A stretch of DNA of 25,612 bases from an uncultured Phascolarctobacterium sp. (GTDB lineage Bacteria; Bacillota; Negativicutes; Acidaminococcales; Acidaminococcaceae): assembly GCF_905212365.1 (NCBI RefSeq), contig NZ_CAJMEH010000026.1:1-25612 (forward strand). Reading direction: 5' to 3'. Under the pieces are notes generated by a model, which had not been told where the DNA came from, made no database searches, and saw nothing but the letters and a program-made list of their open reading frames with translations. Each line of letters begins with the position of its first letter. Positions within the stretch are counted from its first letter, which is position 1. Of this stretch, positions 14,355 through 22,049 are shown one piece after another. A program made the translations under genes and the position numbers.

Positions 14355-16051
14355 TGGCTAAAAATACCATCAAAAAGGACAGCGGCTTTGGTATTGCCCA
14401 GCTGATTCTGTTCATTTCCATCGCCGTACTGGTCATCTTCGTAGCCTGGCCCGTACTCTTGATTTTATTCAACGCCTTCTTCATCGACGGCAAATTCAAC
14501 AGTCTGGACTTCTACAATGTTCTGACCGAACCCGAAACCTTCCAGGCGCTGATCAACTCCTTGATTATCGCCAGCATGACCACCATCGGCAGTACCATTG
14601 TCGGCACCTTCTTTGCCTGGCTGGTAACGCGTACCGACCTGCCTTATAAAACCTTTATGAAGAGCCTTTTCCTGGTGCCCTTTATGCTGCCGTCCTTCAT
14701 CGGAGCATTAGCCTGGAAAATGCTGCTGTCGCCACATTCAGGTTATATCAATAAATGGTTTATGGCTACCTTCAACACCGCCGAACCGCTTTTTGATATT
14801 TATACCTATCACGGCATCAGCTGCGTAGAGGTCATGTACCTGTTCCCCTTCGTATTCATTCAGGTATGCGGCGCTTTGGAGCGTATGGACCCCACCTTGG
14901 AAGAATCTGCACGTATTTCCGGCGCTGGCCTGTTCACTATCACCCGCAAGATTACCATTCCTTTGGTTATGCCGTCCATTATGTCCGGCGCGCTGCTGAT
15001 TATGCTGTACTCCATGGCCCATTTCGGCACTGTAGCCGTATTGGGTATCGAGCAGGGTATTTATAATATCCCGACGCTGATTTACGAAAAGATTCACCAG
15101 AGCGCAGGCAGCTTTGAATCCATCCGTACCGGTACCGTACTGGCAACCGTACTTATCGTATCCGCTGCCGCCATCATCTGGGCACAGCAAAAAATTCTCA
15201 GCAAGGGTCATTATCAGATCATCGGCGGCAAAAGCTTCCGTCCCATGGAGCTCAAGCTGCGCGGCCTGCGTTACCCGCTGCTGTTCTTCTGCCTGGCGTA
15301 CATCGGCTTTACCATTCTGCTGCCTACGGTCATCATCTTTATGGTCGGCGGCGTAGAAACCTACGGTCTGCCCTTGACCTGGGAAAACCTGTCTTTGGAC
15401 AACTACAAATACATTCTCTTTGAATACGACGTTACCCGCGACGCTATCTTCAACAGCGTTACCTTGGGTCTGGCAGCCGCTTTCATCACCATGTTCGCCG
15501 GCGTTATGATTTCCTACGTAATCGTCAAGATGAAGGTACGCGGCAAAGGCATCCTGGAATTTTTAGGCATGCTGCCGTTCTCCGTACCGGGTTCCGTTAT
15601 CGCGCTGGGCGTAATTCTGGCCTGGAGCGGTCAATTCGGCATCAATTTGTACAACACCGTTTGGATTATTCTGGTATCCTACATTGCCCGCTACATGGCC
15701 TTCTCCTTAAAGGCTAACTCCGCTGCTTTGGAGCAGGTACACGACTCCCTGATGGAAGCCTCCCGTTCCTGCGGCGCCAGCATGTGGCAGTCCCTGAAGG
15801 ATATCGTTATTCCGTTGGTACGTCCCGGCATGATCAGCGCCTTCTTCCTGATCTTCCTGCCGGCTCTGCGCGAGCTGACCGTATCCATCATGCTGTACGC
15901 TCCTACTACCAGAACTATCGGCGTAGCCATCTACACCCTGAACGAAGACGGCGAGACAGTAATGTCCACCGCACTTGCAGGTATTGCCTTGATCCTCATT
16001 GTTTTGGGTCAAATTCTCATCAATCATCTTACCAAGAAAGCGAGTGAGTAA
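14354..16051 (+). CDS. ABC importer permease, two fused membrane domains (FbpB-like)
   Basis: 565 residues. The ATG at 14354 is chosen because AAGGAGGTG lies just upstream and it overlaps the preceding stop. Two BPD_transp_1 domains lie in tandem, about six helices each, with two EAA coupling loops: EESARISGAGLFTITRKITI in the first half and MEASRSCGASMWQSLKDIVI in the second. The fused layout is typical of FbpB/ThiP-type importers. Because the fused permease presents two different EAA loops, each ATPase of the operon can have its own docking site. Confidence 0.93.
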   Translation: MAKNTIKKDSGFGIAQLILFISIAVLVIFVAWPVLLILFNAFFIDGKFNSLDFYNVLTEPETFQALINSLIIASMTTIGSTIVGTFFAWLVTRTDLPYKTFMKSLFLVPFMLPSFIGALAWKMLLSPHSGYINKWFMATFNTAEPLFDIYTYHGISCVEVMYLFPFVFIQVCGALERMDPTLEESARISGAGLFTITRKITIPLVMPSIMSGALLIMLYSMAHFGTVAVLGIEQGIYNIPTLIYEKIHQSAGSFESIRTGTVLATVLIVSAAAIIWAQQKILSKGHYQIIGGKSFRPMELKLRGLRYPLLFFCLAYIGFTILLPTVIIFMVGGVETYGLPLTWENLSLDNYKYILFEYDVTRDAIFNSVTLGLAAAFITMFAGVMISYVIVKMKVRGKGILEFLGMLPFSVPGSVIALGVILAWSGQFGINLYNTVWIILVSYIARYMAFSLKANSAALEQVHDSLMEASRSCGASMWQSLKDIVIPLVRPGMISAFFLIFLPALRELTVSIMLYAPTTRTIGVAIYTLNEDGETVMSTALAGIALILIVLGQILINHLTKKASE

Positions 16052-16056
16052 TCGTC

Positions 16057-17127
16057 ATGTCATATATCCGTTTAATCAATGTTACGAAAAAATTCGGTGA
16101 CGTTACCGCTGTCGATAACCTGAATATCGAAATCGGTAAGGGTGAATGCTTTTCCATGCTGGGCCCCTCCGGCTGCGGCAAAACCACTACGCTGCGCATG
16201 GTAGCAGGCTTTGAGGATTTATCCGACGGCGAGGTATGGGTAGGCGACCGCCTGCTTTCCTCCCCTAAAAAACGTCACTATACGCCGCCTGAAAACCGCA
16301 ACTTCGGCATGGTATTCCAGGCCTTCGCCGTATGGCCGCATATGAGCGTTTATGAAAATGTAGCCTTCCCTTTGCGCCTGCGTAAGCTGCCCAACGCAGA
16401 AATTGAGCAGCGCACTAAGGACGCGCTGACCGCGACCAATCTGCTGAAAGCGGCTAACGACAGCCCCGCAGACCTTTCCGGCGGCGGCAAGCAGCGCGTG
16501 GCTCTGGCCCGTGCGCTGGCTATCAATCCGGACGTAATGCTGCTGGACGAGCCCCTGTCCTCCCTTGACCCGCATCTGCGCGAGGAAATGCGCTTTGAAA
16601 TCAAGGATTTGCAGCGCAAATACGGCTTCTCCATTATTTACGTAACCCATGACCAATCCGAGGCTATGGCTCTGTCCGACCGTATTTTGGTTATGAAGCT
16701 GGGCGTAATGCAGCAAATCGATACGCCGCTGAACGTCTACAACAACCCGACTAATAAATTTGTTTTCAGCTTTATCGGCGTATCCAGCTTTACCGACGTA
16801 CACTGGCAGGACGGCAAAGCCTTTATTCAGGGCTCTGCTCATGCGCTGCCCTCCGGCCTTATCGTGCCCGACCGCATGAAGGGCGAAGCGACCTTTAACC
16901 TTGCCAGCCGTCCCACGGAAATCCGCTTTACCAACGAAAGCGACCCCAACGGCGTACGCGGTCTGGTAATGCGCAAGGCCTTCCTGGGCGAAATCGTCGA
17001 CTATCTCATCAAGATAGGCGACCAAGAGGTCCGTGTGCAAATCGGCCGCCGCGATCCCGGCCCCGAGGTGGACGAAGTCTGCTACCTGCACTTCCTGCGT
17101 CCCTTCTGGTACAAGGTCAACGAATAA
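16057..17127 (+). CDS. ABC importer ATPase 2, with altered signature motif
   Basis: 356 residues. Walker A GPSGCGKTTTLRM, Q-loop FQAFAVWPH, Walker B VMLLDEPLSSLDPHLREEMR and switch YVTHDQSEAM are intact. The signature reads LSGGGKQRVALARAL, where ATPase 1 has the canonical LSGGQQQR. A TOBE-like C-terminal domain follows. It begins 5 nt after the permease stop, with only a weak Shine-Dalgarno (GAGTGAG) within the permease end, so it is probably translated by coupling. The two ATPases share the overall family but differ clearly, which suggests an asymmetric nucleotide-binding dimer rather than a recent duplicate. Confidence 0.92.
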   Translation: MSYIRLINVTKKFGDVTAVDNLNIEIGKGECFSMLGPSGCGKTTTLRMVAGFEDLSDGEVWVGDRLLSSPKKRHYTPPENRNFGMVFQAFAVWPHMSVYENVAFPLRLRKLPNAEIEQRTKDALTATNLLKAANDSPADLSGGGKQRVALARALAINPDVMLLDEPLSSLDPHLREEMRFEIKDLQRKYGFSIIYVTHDQSEAMALSDRILVMKLGVMQQIDTPLNVYNNPTNKFVFSFIGVSSFTDVHWQDGKAFIQGSAHALPSGLIVPDRMKGEATFNLASRPTEIRFTNESDPNGVRGLVMRKAFLGEIVDYLIKIGDQEVRVQIGRRDPGPEVDEVCYLHFLRPFWYKVNE

Positions 17128-17144
17128 AGCTTCTTAAGCAGACC

Positions 17145-17180
17145 AAAGCCCCGAACACCAAGTTCGGGGCTTTAATTTAT
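17145..17180 (+). terminator. Terminator of the ABC importer operon
   Basis: A perfect 12-bp stem AAAGCCCCGAAC / GTTCGGGGCTTT with a 5-nt loop, followed by AATTTATT. Confidence 0.85.
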
Positions 17181-17200
17181 TCTGTATTATAGTTTTCATA

Positions 17201-17518
17201 TCAATGAAGCAGCCACTGATAATCCTGCCGACAGTCCACAACAAAGTCTACAAATACTTTCCGTTCCTGTATTTGATAAATAATCAAATACCTCTGCATA
17301 ATAACCAGCTTACGGTATTTATTATAAGGAATAAAATCTCCTGATAAAAACGGATATCGTTCAGGAAAAACATCCAAACTTTGTATACCTTTAATAATTT
17401 CTACTTTTACCCTACCGGCAGCGCTGACGCTTTTAAAGGCAATATAGCTGATTATTCTGCCTAAACCCTGCATGGCTTTTTCAGAAACAATAATTTCATA
17501 TCGATTATTTTCTGTCAT
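17201..17518 (-). CDS. RelE/ParE-family toxin (partner of Phd/YefM antitoxin)
   Basis: 105 residues from ATG 17518 (MTENNRYEIIVS); a TTG further upstream is in frame but lies within the antitoxin gene without a better ribosome site. The pattern is that of ParE/RelE proteins: a first strand YEIIVSEKAMQGLGRII, a helix pair, DVFPERYPFL, then YRKLVIMQRYLIIYQIQERKVFVDFVVDCRQDYQWLL. This last block is typical of the ParE-like branch that pairs with Phd/YefM antitoxins. It overlaps the antitoxin gene by 14 nt. Whether it cuts RNA or blocks gyrase is not visible. Confidence 0.82.
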   Translation of the reverse strand: MTENNRYEIIVSEKAMQGLGRIISYIAFKSVSAAGRVKVEIIKGIQSLDVFPERYPFLSGDFIPYNKYRKLVIMQRYLIIYQIQERKVFVDFVVDCRQDYQWLLH

Positions 17519-17786
17519 GCCCAACGCCCTCAACTACAGAAGCTAAGTATTGTTCCAGTTCATCGACAGAATATCCGGCTTTACCGCTTAAACGCTCTTC
17601 TTCTACGCTTAAAAGCTCTTCCCGCAAGCGCAGCATTTTTTCTCGCTGACAATATGCCTGAATATCCATCACAACTAAATCGCCTTCGCCATTTTTCGTA
17701 AGATAAATAGGCTCCTTAGTTTTTTTACATAAATCGGATATTTCATTATAATTCTGCCTGATAGTGGCAGATGCTTTAATAATCAT
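17505..17786 (-). CDS. Phd/YefM-family antitoxin
   Basis: 93 residues. The ATG at 17786 is chosen because GAGGAGGG lies 6-7 nt upstream; the TTG one codon earlier is too close to it. The N-terminal domain IIKASATIRQNYNEISDLCK...EPIYLTKNGEGDLVVMDIQAY is the Phd/YefM fold (LTKNG...VV signature). The charged C-terminal part (LREELLSVEEERLSG, then YSVDELEQYLASV) is the toxin-binding tail. Expected to repress its own operon. Confidence 0.87.
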   Translation of the reverse strand: MIIKASATIRQNYNEISDLCKKTKEPIYLTKNGEGDLVVMDIQAYCQREKMLRLREELLSVEEERLSGKAGYSVDELEQYLASVVEGVGHDRK

Positions 17787-17831
17787 CAAGGGCCCTCCTC
17801 TATAGCATAATTTTAACTTTTTTCTATATTA

Positions 17832-17860
17832 ATTATACTATATAAGCAGTTCCCGTGCAA
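17832..17860 (-). promoter_or_regulatory. Promoter of the Phd-type toxin-antitoxin operon
   Basis: On the minus strand TTGCAC (forward 17855-17860), 17 bp, TATAAT (forward 17832-17837). The -10 region sits in an AT-rich, palindrome-like stretch (CTATATTAATTATACTATATAAG, shown here as two overlapping halves TATATTAATTA and TACTATATA) suitable for antitoxin binding. Confidence 0.7.
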
Positions 17861-17924
17861 ATAATAAGCGTTCACAAAATTAGCTAAAACAGCTGACGGC
17901 ATGTTAAAAGTTTCTTTCATCGTT

Positions 17925-18236
17925 TTATTTCTGCTTCAAGCTCATTAATGCCTGTAAGAAATCTTCCACGCTGAAGGATTTCAAATCAACGCCCTCTTTA
18001 GCGCTGTTTTGCTTATCCTGCGCGTCAATATCCACAAAAAATTCCGCCATCGGTACTTGCAGTACATCGTGCAGCTTGAGTAAATTTTCCAAAGTGATAT
18101 TATTCCTGCCGCTTTCAATATTACTTAAATGTGCCTGGCTAATCCCCAGATTCTTCGCAGCTTCCATCTGCGACAGGCAGCGCTGTACACGCAGTCTCCT
18201 GATTCTGTTGCCAATCAATCTTGTTCTTTCCGACAT
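17925..18236 (-). CDS. XRE-family transcriptional regulator
   Basis: 103 residues from ATG 18236, preceded by AAAGGAAG at 6-7 nt. An in-frame ATG at 18314 would add 26 residues (MFMQKLSIYAAV...) but has a poor ribosome site. The helix-turn-helix lies at about residues 5-65: IGNRIRRLRVQRCLSQMEAA, GISQAHLSNIESGRNNITLE, LLKLHDVLQVPMAEFF. The C-terminal ~40 residues (acidic, then SFSVEDFLQALMSLKQK) are of unknown role. It lies downstream of the neighbouring minus-strand peptidase gene and upstream of the toxin pair, with its own promoter. Four GCATA half-sites in its leader suggest autoregulation. Confidence 0.85.
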   Translation of the reverse strand: MSERTRLIGNRIRRLRVQRCLSQMEAAKNLGISQAHLSNIESGRNNITLENLLKLHDVLQVPMAEFFVDIDAQDKQNSAKEGVDLKSFSVEDFLQALMSLKQK

Positions 18237-18285
18237 TATAAAACTTCCTTTCGTATACCGGTAGAGCACATTTATCGCTACAGCT

Positions 18286-18332
18286 GCATATATGCTTAGC
18301 TTTTGCATAAACATCTCTTGATAGACCTATGC
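18286..18332 (-). promoter_or_regulatory. Candidate operator of the XRE regulator
   Basis: GCATA half-sites in inverted pairs: GCATATATGC (18286-18295, perfect palindrome) and GCATA (18305-18309) with TATGC (18328-18332). All lie between the predicted promoter and the chosen start codon. Confidence 0.45.
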
Positions 18333-18352
18333 TTTATTTTAATCTCAAAAAT

Positions 18353-18382
18353 ATTATAGCACACCTGTCCCCCCCCCGGCAA
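18353..18382 (-). promoter_or_regulatory. Promoter of the XRE gene with a homopolymer in its spacer
   Basis: On the minus strand: TTGCCG (forward 18377-18382), an 18-bp spacer, and TATAAT (forward 18353-18358) in the extended form TGCTATAAT. The spacer starts with eight of the nine G's of the tract at forward 18369-18377. Loss of one G would give the optimal 17-bp spacing. Confidence 0.55.
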
Positions 18383-18495
18383 GCTTTTACTACGCAAAAA
18401 TTTTTACTTTCTCTAGCTTGCCCCTGTTTCACTTTCGGGTACCAAGCGCGCCAATAACAAAACGCTAAGTCCGTAAACTTTGCTAACGCGCCTGA

Positions 18496-18544
18496 ACAAA
18501 AAGCTGTCGAAACTCTACCCCTGTGGATAAAGCTCTGACAGCTT
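18496..18544 (-). terminator. Terminator of the M23 peptidase gene
   Basis: On the minus strand AAGCTGTC and GACAGCTT (8 bp) enclose a loop with further partial pairing and are followed by TTTTTGTT. The rest of 18383-18495 shows no gene. Confidence 0.65.
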
Positions 18545-18569
18545 ATCTGCTCCTTCTAAAATTATAAAA

Positions 18570-19883
18570 TCACATCAACCGTGACGGATTAATTTGCTCG
18601 CCGTAGCGAATTACCTCAAAATGCAGGTGCGGGCCTGTGCTGTAGCCGCTGCTGCCCACATAGCCGATAATTTCGCCCTTCTTGACATACTGCCCCGCGC
18701 TGACCTCGATGCTGCTCATATGCCCATAGGCAGTCACATAACCAAAATCATGGCTCAAGCGCACATAACGGCCATAACCGCCGTACCAGCCTGCCTGCTG
18801 CACATAACCGGCGGCGCTGGCGTAAACCGGCGCGCCGTAATCGATAGCAATATCGATACCGGGATGCCAATCCCTGCTATAACCGTCAAAGGGATTAGCG
18901 CGACCGCCGAAAGCCGAGGAAATATACCCGCCACTGGTAGGCCATACGCTGGGAGTCATCTCCCGGCGATAATTTTCATTTTCCAAAGCGTTAATCAGGT
19001 TTTCTAAATCTGCCTTTTTGGCGTTAGCTTCGTTATGAATATTCTTTTCCTGCTCCAGCATATATCCCATAGGGCTGCTATCGCCCAGCGTAGGGCCGCC
19101 CTTGCCGGCATAAGCGGAAATGTCGCTCTTAGGCGGTAGCTGCGCGCCGTTCTTTTCCATTTCCTGGCGCACTTTATTCTCCAGCTTGGACAAATATGCC
19201 AGCTGCTTTTGATTATTTTCCGCCATCTTCTGCAGCTCCTGAATAGTCTTTTCCTGAGCCTGCTTAGTAGCCTTATATTCTGCCAGCTCCTGCTTCTGCG
19301 CTTCGTTTTGAATAGCAAAATGCGCCAACACGCCGATAGTAACGGAAATTGTTACCAAAAAAGCGGCTATGCCGGTCACAGCATATTTCAAATGGCTTTT
19401 TTTAACGTGAGTTTTAGCGATATGCTGGCCGTCTGCCGGAATCAGCCAAAAGGTAAAGTGCTGGTTGCAGCGCCACATTCTTTTCCACATTCTGTATTTA
19501 TCTTGAACGCGCTCCGCTACGCCCAGAGCATAACCCTGCACAGCGCCCGCCGCTCTTTGCGCGTAACTCTTGGCCACAGCCGCAGCCTCGTCAAGATAGG
19601 CCTTGGCTATTACTGCCTTTTCCTGAGCATAATTTTCAGCCTTAGCTGCCGCGTCCTGCGCTTTAGCACGCATAGCTGTTCCCGCTTCCTCAGCGCACAG
19701 CCGTGCCTTACGCCGCAGCGCACAGCTCCGCTCTTTGCCTAAAGCCAGGAAAATATTCAGCTTAGCCAAAATAATCTGCCACAAGTATTCTGTTTTTACG
19801 GCGGCAATCTGCCCGCTCTGTTTCAGCTTATCGATAAACGCGCAAATAATCAATTTAATCTGTTCTTCCAGCTGCTTCAGCAT
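18570..19883 (-). CDS. Membrane-anchored M23 (LytM-type) peptidase or activator
   Basis: 437 residues from ATG 19883 with AAGGAG at 7-8 nt. Order: an N-terminal region of ~150 residues including an Ala/Lys-rich helix (EAGTAMRAKAQDAAAKAENY onward, residues about 65-130); a membrane helix (about 172-195, TGIAAFLVTISVTIGVLAHF); a coiled coil (QKQELAEYKATKQAQEKTIQ onward); and the C-terminal M23 domain. Zinc residues are intact: H340 and D344 (HPGID), H388 (YGHM), H419 and H421 (HLHFEV), so it should be an active endopeptidase on peptidoglycan outside the cytoplasmic membrane. The long charged N-terminal part on the cytoplasmic side is unusual for the family. It is monocistronic with its own promoter and terminator. 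Confidence 0.9.
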   Translation of the reverse strand: MLKQLEEQIKLIICAFIDKLKQSGQIAAVKTEYLWQIILAKLNIFLALGKERSCALRRKARLCAEEAGTAMRAKAQDAAAKAENYAQEKAVIAKAYLDEAAAVAKSYAQRAAGAVQGYALGVAERVQDKYRMWKRMWRCNQHFTFWLIPADGQHIAKTHVKKSHLKYAVTGIAAFLVTISVTIGVLAHFAIQNEAQKQELAEYKATKQAQEKTIQELQKMAENNQKQLAYLSKLENKVRQEMEKNGAQLPPKSDISAYAGKGGPTLGDSSPMGYMLEQEKNIHNEANAKKADLENLINALENENYRREMTPSVWPTSGGYISSAFGGRANPFDGYSRDWHPGIDIAIDYGAPVYASAAGYVQQAGWYGGYGRYVRLSHDFGYVTAYGHMSSIEVSAGQYVKKGEIIGYVGSSGYSTGPHLHFEVIRYGEQINPSRLM

Positions 19884-19967
19884 CTCGGCACTCCTTACAT
19901 AATAATTCTTATATTTTAAGTCCGCTCCAGGGCGCACTGCAAACTCAATATACGTAACAACGCTAAT

Positions 19968-19996
19968 ATTATAATACTTTTCAGCATATTAGTCAA
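19968..19996 (-). promoter_or_regulatory. Promoter of the M23 peptidase gene
   Basis: On the minus strand TTGACT (forward 19991-19996), 17 bp, TATAAT (forward 19968-19973). Start near 19961, leader about 78 nt. Confidence 0.75.
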
Positions 19997-20079
19997 AAAA
20001 ATTTGCCAGACGCTTCAAAAACGGTTATCCCCCTGTTTTTTAATATTTTTTACAGACGTTATAAAGCGCCGAGAAGCAG

Positions 20080-20111
20080 ACAAAAGCCGCAGGGCAAAAA
20101 TCCCTGCGGCT
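20080..20111 (-). terminator. Terminator of the AcoR-like regulator gene
   Basis: A perfect 10-bp stem AGCCGCAGGG / CCCTGCGGCT with a 7-nt loop; the minus strand continues with TTTTG. Confidence 0.75.
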
Positions 20112-20125
20112 GTTTATTATAAGCT

Positions 20126-22006
20126 TTATTTTGTTTTCGGTCCTAAGCCGTATTTTTTCAGATAGCGGTACAGTGTGACGCGGCTGACGTCCAGCATATT
20201 AGCCAGCTTGCTGATATTGCCTCCGGCAGACTTCCAGGCGGCGATAAAAGCTTCCTTATCGTACTTCCAGGAGCGCTCCATGGTCTTATCGCCGGGCAAC
20301 TTAATGTTTTCCGCTTCGATAATGCTGCCGGGAGTATGGAAGAAGGCCTGCTCGATAACGCCCTGCAGCTGCTTGATATTGCCGGGCCAGCTGCAGCTCA
20401 GCAGCAGGGAAACCGCCTCCGGCGACAGGCGCTTCTGCGGCAGATTATGCTGCGCCGACATTTCCACAAGAATATGACCGGCGATAACCTCAATGTCCTT
20501 GCCGCGTTCGCGCAGCGGCGGCACACGCATAGTAGTATCCAGCACCAGCGCGTACAGTCTGCGGGAGAACAAGCCCTTATCGGCCAAACGCTTGAGGTTG
20601 GAATCGCAGGCGGCAATCACACGCACGTCAAAGACGCGGGGCTTCTCCCCCTTTTTCTTCGGCGGCAGGCCGTGGGTCAGCGCCTCCGCCAGCTTATCGC
20701 CCATTTCCAGGGGCAGCTTTTCTACCTCGTCTAAGAACAGCGTACCGCCCATAGCCAACTCCAGCTTGCCTGCCGACTGCTGGTCGCCGTCGCTGCTGCC
20801 GAAAAATTCCACTTCCAGCTCGTCCAGCGGCGCGTTATGGCATTTCACAGCAATCAGCGGCGCAGCGGCGCGGGGGCTGGCCTGATGAATGCCGTGAGCC
20901 AGACGCTGCTTGCCCGTGCCCGGCTCGCCCTGCAATAAAATATTGTGGTCGGTGCGGGCCACACGGCTGGCCTTATGCTGCAAGGCCAAAAATTCCGCGG
21001 TCTCGCCCACCATGCTGTACAAACTGTAGCGGCTGCTGTAGCCCGTAGCGTGAGCGATAGTGGTTTTCAAATCCTCGATGGACATAGACAGCACCAGCGC
21101 GCTTTCCACCTCGCTGCCCACCTTGATAGGCATAACCGTGGTAATATCCTCGTAAGTTCTGTCCTGCGTAATCCAGGTAATTTCACGGCGTTGGGTAGCC
21201 ACGCCCTTCAGCGCCTTTTTTATGGGGATATGCTCGTAATTCAGGAAAACGTCTTCCAGATGCTCATGTCCGTCCAAGCGCTTCTGGCCGTTTTTATTGC
21301 AGTACTTAACGTTGCCATCCTTACCCAGCCAATACACAGTTACCGGCAGCTGCTCCATCATAATCTGGTTGATGGTCCAGGATTCCAGCATCGCCAAATG
21401 CTGCTCGATGGAATATTTCATGGTCAGCAGCAGGCTCAAAAGCAAATCGTAGGGCAGGTCGTTCTGATCCAGCGAAAAGAAGGAAATGATGTAGCGTATT
21501 TTGCCGTTGACGCAAATGGGCGCGCTGCAGGCGTCCCCGGAATGGCTGTCCTTAATCCACATTTCCGGCCCGAACATCAGAAAAGGCACATTATGCTCGC
21601 GGGCCACGCTGATGCTGGAAGTGCCCACATCCTCCTCCAAAACGCGCATTCCCTGAATATCTTCGATAATGCGCTGGAAGAAGGGCATAGCGTAATTTTT
21701 AATAACGTAGCCGTTTTCGTCGATCAGCAGCATACTCAGATTATGGATATTGAAATGCTGCTTGCTCTGCTCGTACAAGCCGTCCACATATTTCACAATA
21801 AACTCGTGTGTCTTTTGATGCTCGGCAATTTCCTCGCGGCTCAGCTTGTTGATCTTAGGCATCGTCTCGTGAGGCAAACGCATAGCGCGGCAGCGCTGCC
21901 AGCTTTCTGCAACCCAGGGATGCACGTTGGGATCGACAATCCCCTCATCCATAAACTTCTTATAGTATGAAGCGAGCTTTTCCTTATTACGTCTTTCGCG
22001 AATCAT
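20126..22006 (-). CDS. AcoR-like transcriptional regulator lacking the GAFTGA motif
   Basis: 626 residues. GAF-like sensor (about 60-200; RVLEEDVGTSSISVAREHNVP is a typical AcoR-type block), PAS-like domain (about 212-315; VTVYWLGKDGNVKYCNKNGQ), AAA domain (about 330-560) and a Fis-type helix-turn-helix at the C-terminus (GGNISKLANMLDVSRVTLYRYL). Walker A GEPGTGKQ (360-367) and Walker B GGTLFLDE (420-427) are present and the arginine region RVPPLRER is kept. The segment that should read ELFG...GAFTGA is FFGSSDGDQQSAGKLELA: the motif is missing and the loop is about five residues shorter. It is therefore unlikely to activate sigma-54 polymerase and may act with sigma-70/A or as a repressor, as TyrR does. 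Ligand unknown. Ribosome site GGGGAGG precedes ATG 22006. Confidence 0.9.
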   Translation of the reverse strand: MIRERRNKEKLASYYKKFMDEGIVDPNVHPWVAESWQRCRAMRLPHETMPKINKLSREEIAEHQKTHEFIVKYVDGLYEQSKQHFNIHNLSMLLIDENGYVIKNYAMPFFQRIIEDIQGMRVLEEDVGTSSISVAREHNVPFLMFGPEMWIKDSHSGDACSAPICVNGKIRYIISFFSLDQNDLPYDLLLSLLLTMKYSIEQHLAMLESWTINQIMMEQLPVTVYWLGKDGNVKYCNKNGQKRLDGHEHLEDVFLNYEHIPIKKALKGVATQRREITWITQDRTYEDITTVMPIKVGSEVESALVLSMSIEDLKTTIAHATGYSSRYSLYSMVGETAEFLALQHKASRVARTDHNILLQGEPGTGKQRLAHGIHQASPRAAAPLIAVKCHNAPLDELEVEFFGSSDGDQQSAGKLELAMGGTLFLDEVEKLPLEMGDKLAEALTHGLPPKKKGEKPRVFDVRVIAACDSNLKRLADKGLFSRRLYALVLDTTMRVPPLRERGKDIEVIAGHILVEMSAQHNLPQKRLSPEAVSLLLSCSWPGNIKQLQGVIEQAFFHTPGSIIEAENIKLPGDKTMERSWKYDKEAFIAAWKSAGGNISKLANMLDVSRVTLYRYLKKYGLGPKTK

Positions 22007-22049
22007 AAAAAATCCTCCCCCATCTGCTTACAGCAGTCAATTTTTATCC

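Noticed and set aside
18522..18530. Perfect DnaA-box sequence (TGTGGATAA)
   Set aside because: A single box in a terminator loop with no cluster, AT-rich unwinding element or dnaA/dnaN genes nearby; not an origin.
20945..21970. 341-codon open frame opposite the AcoR-like gene
   Set aside because: Antisense shadow; no ribosome site or recognisable domain.
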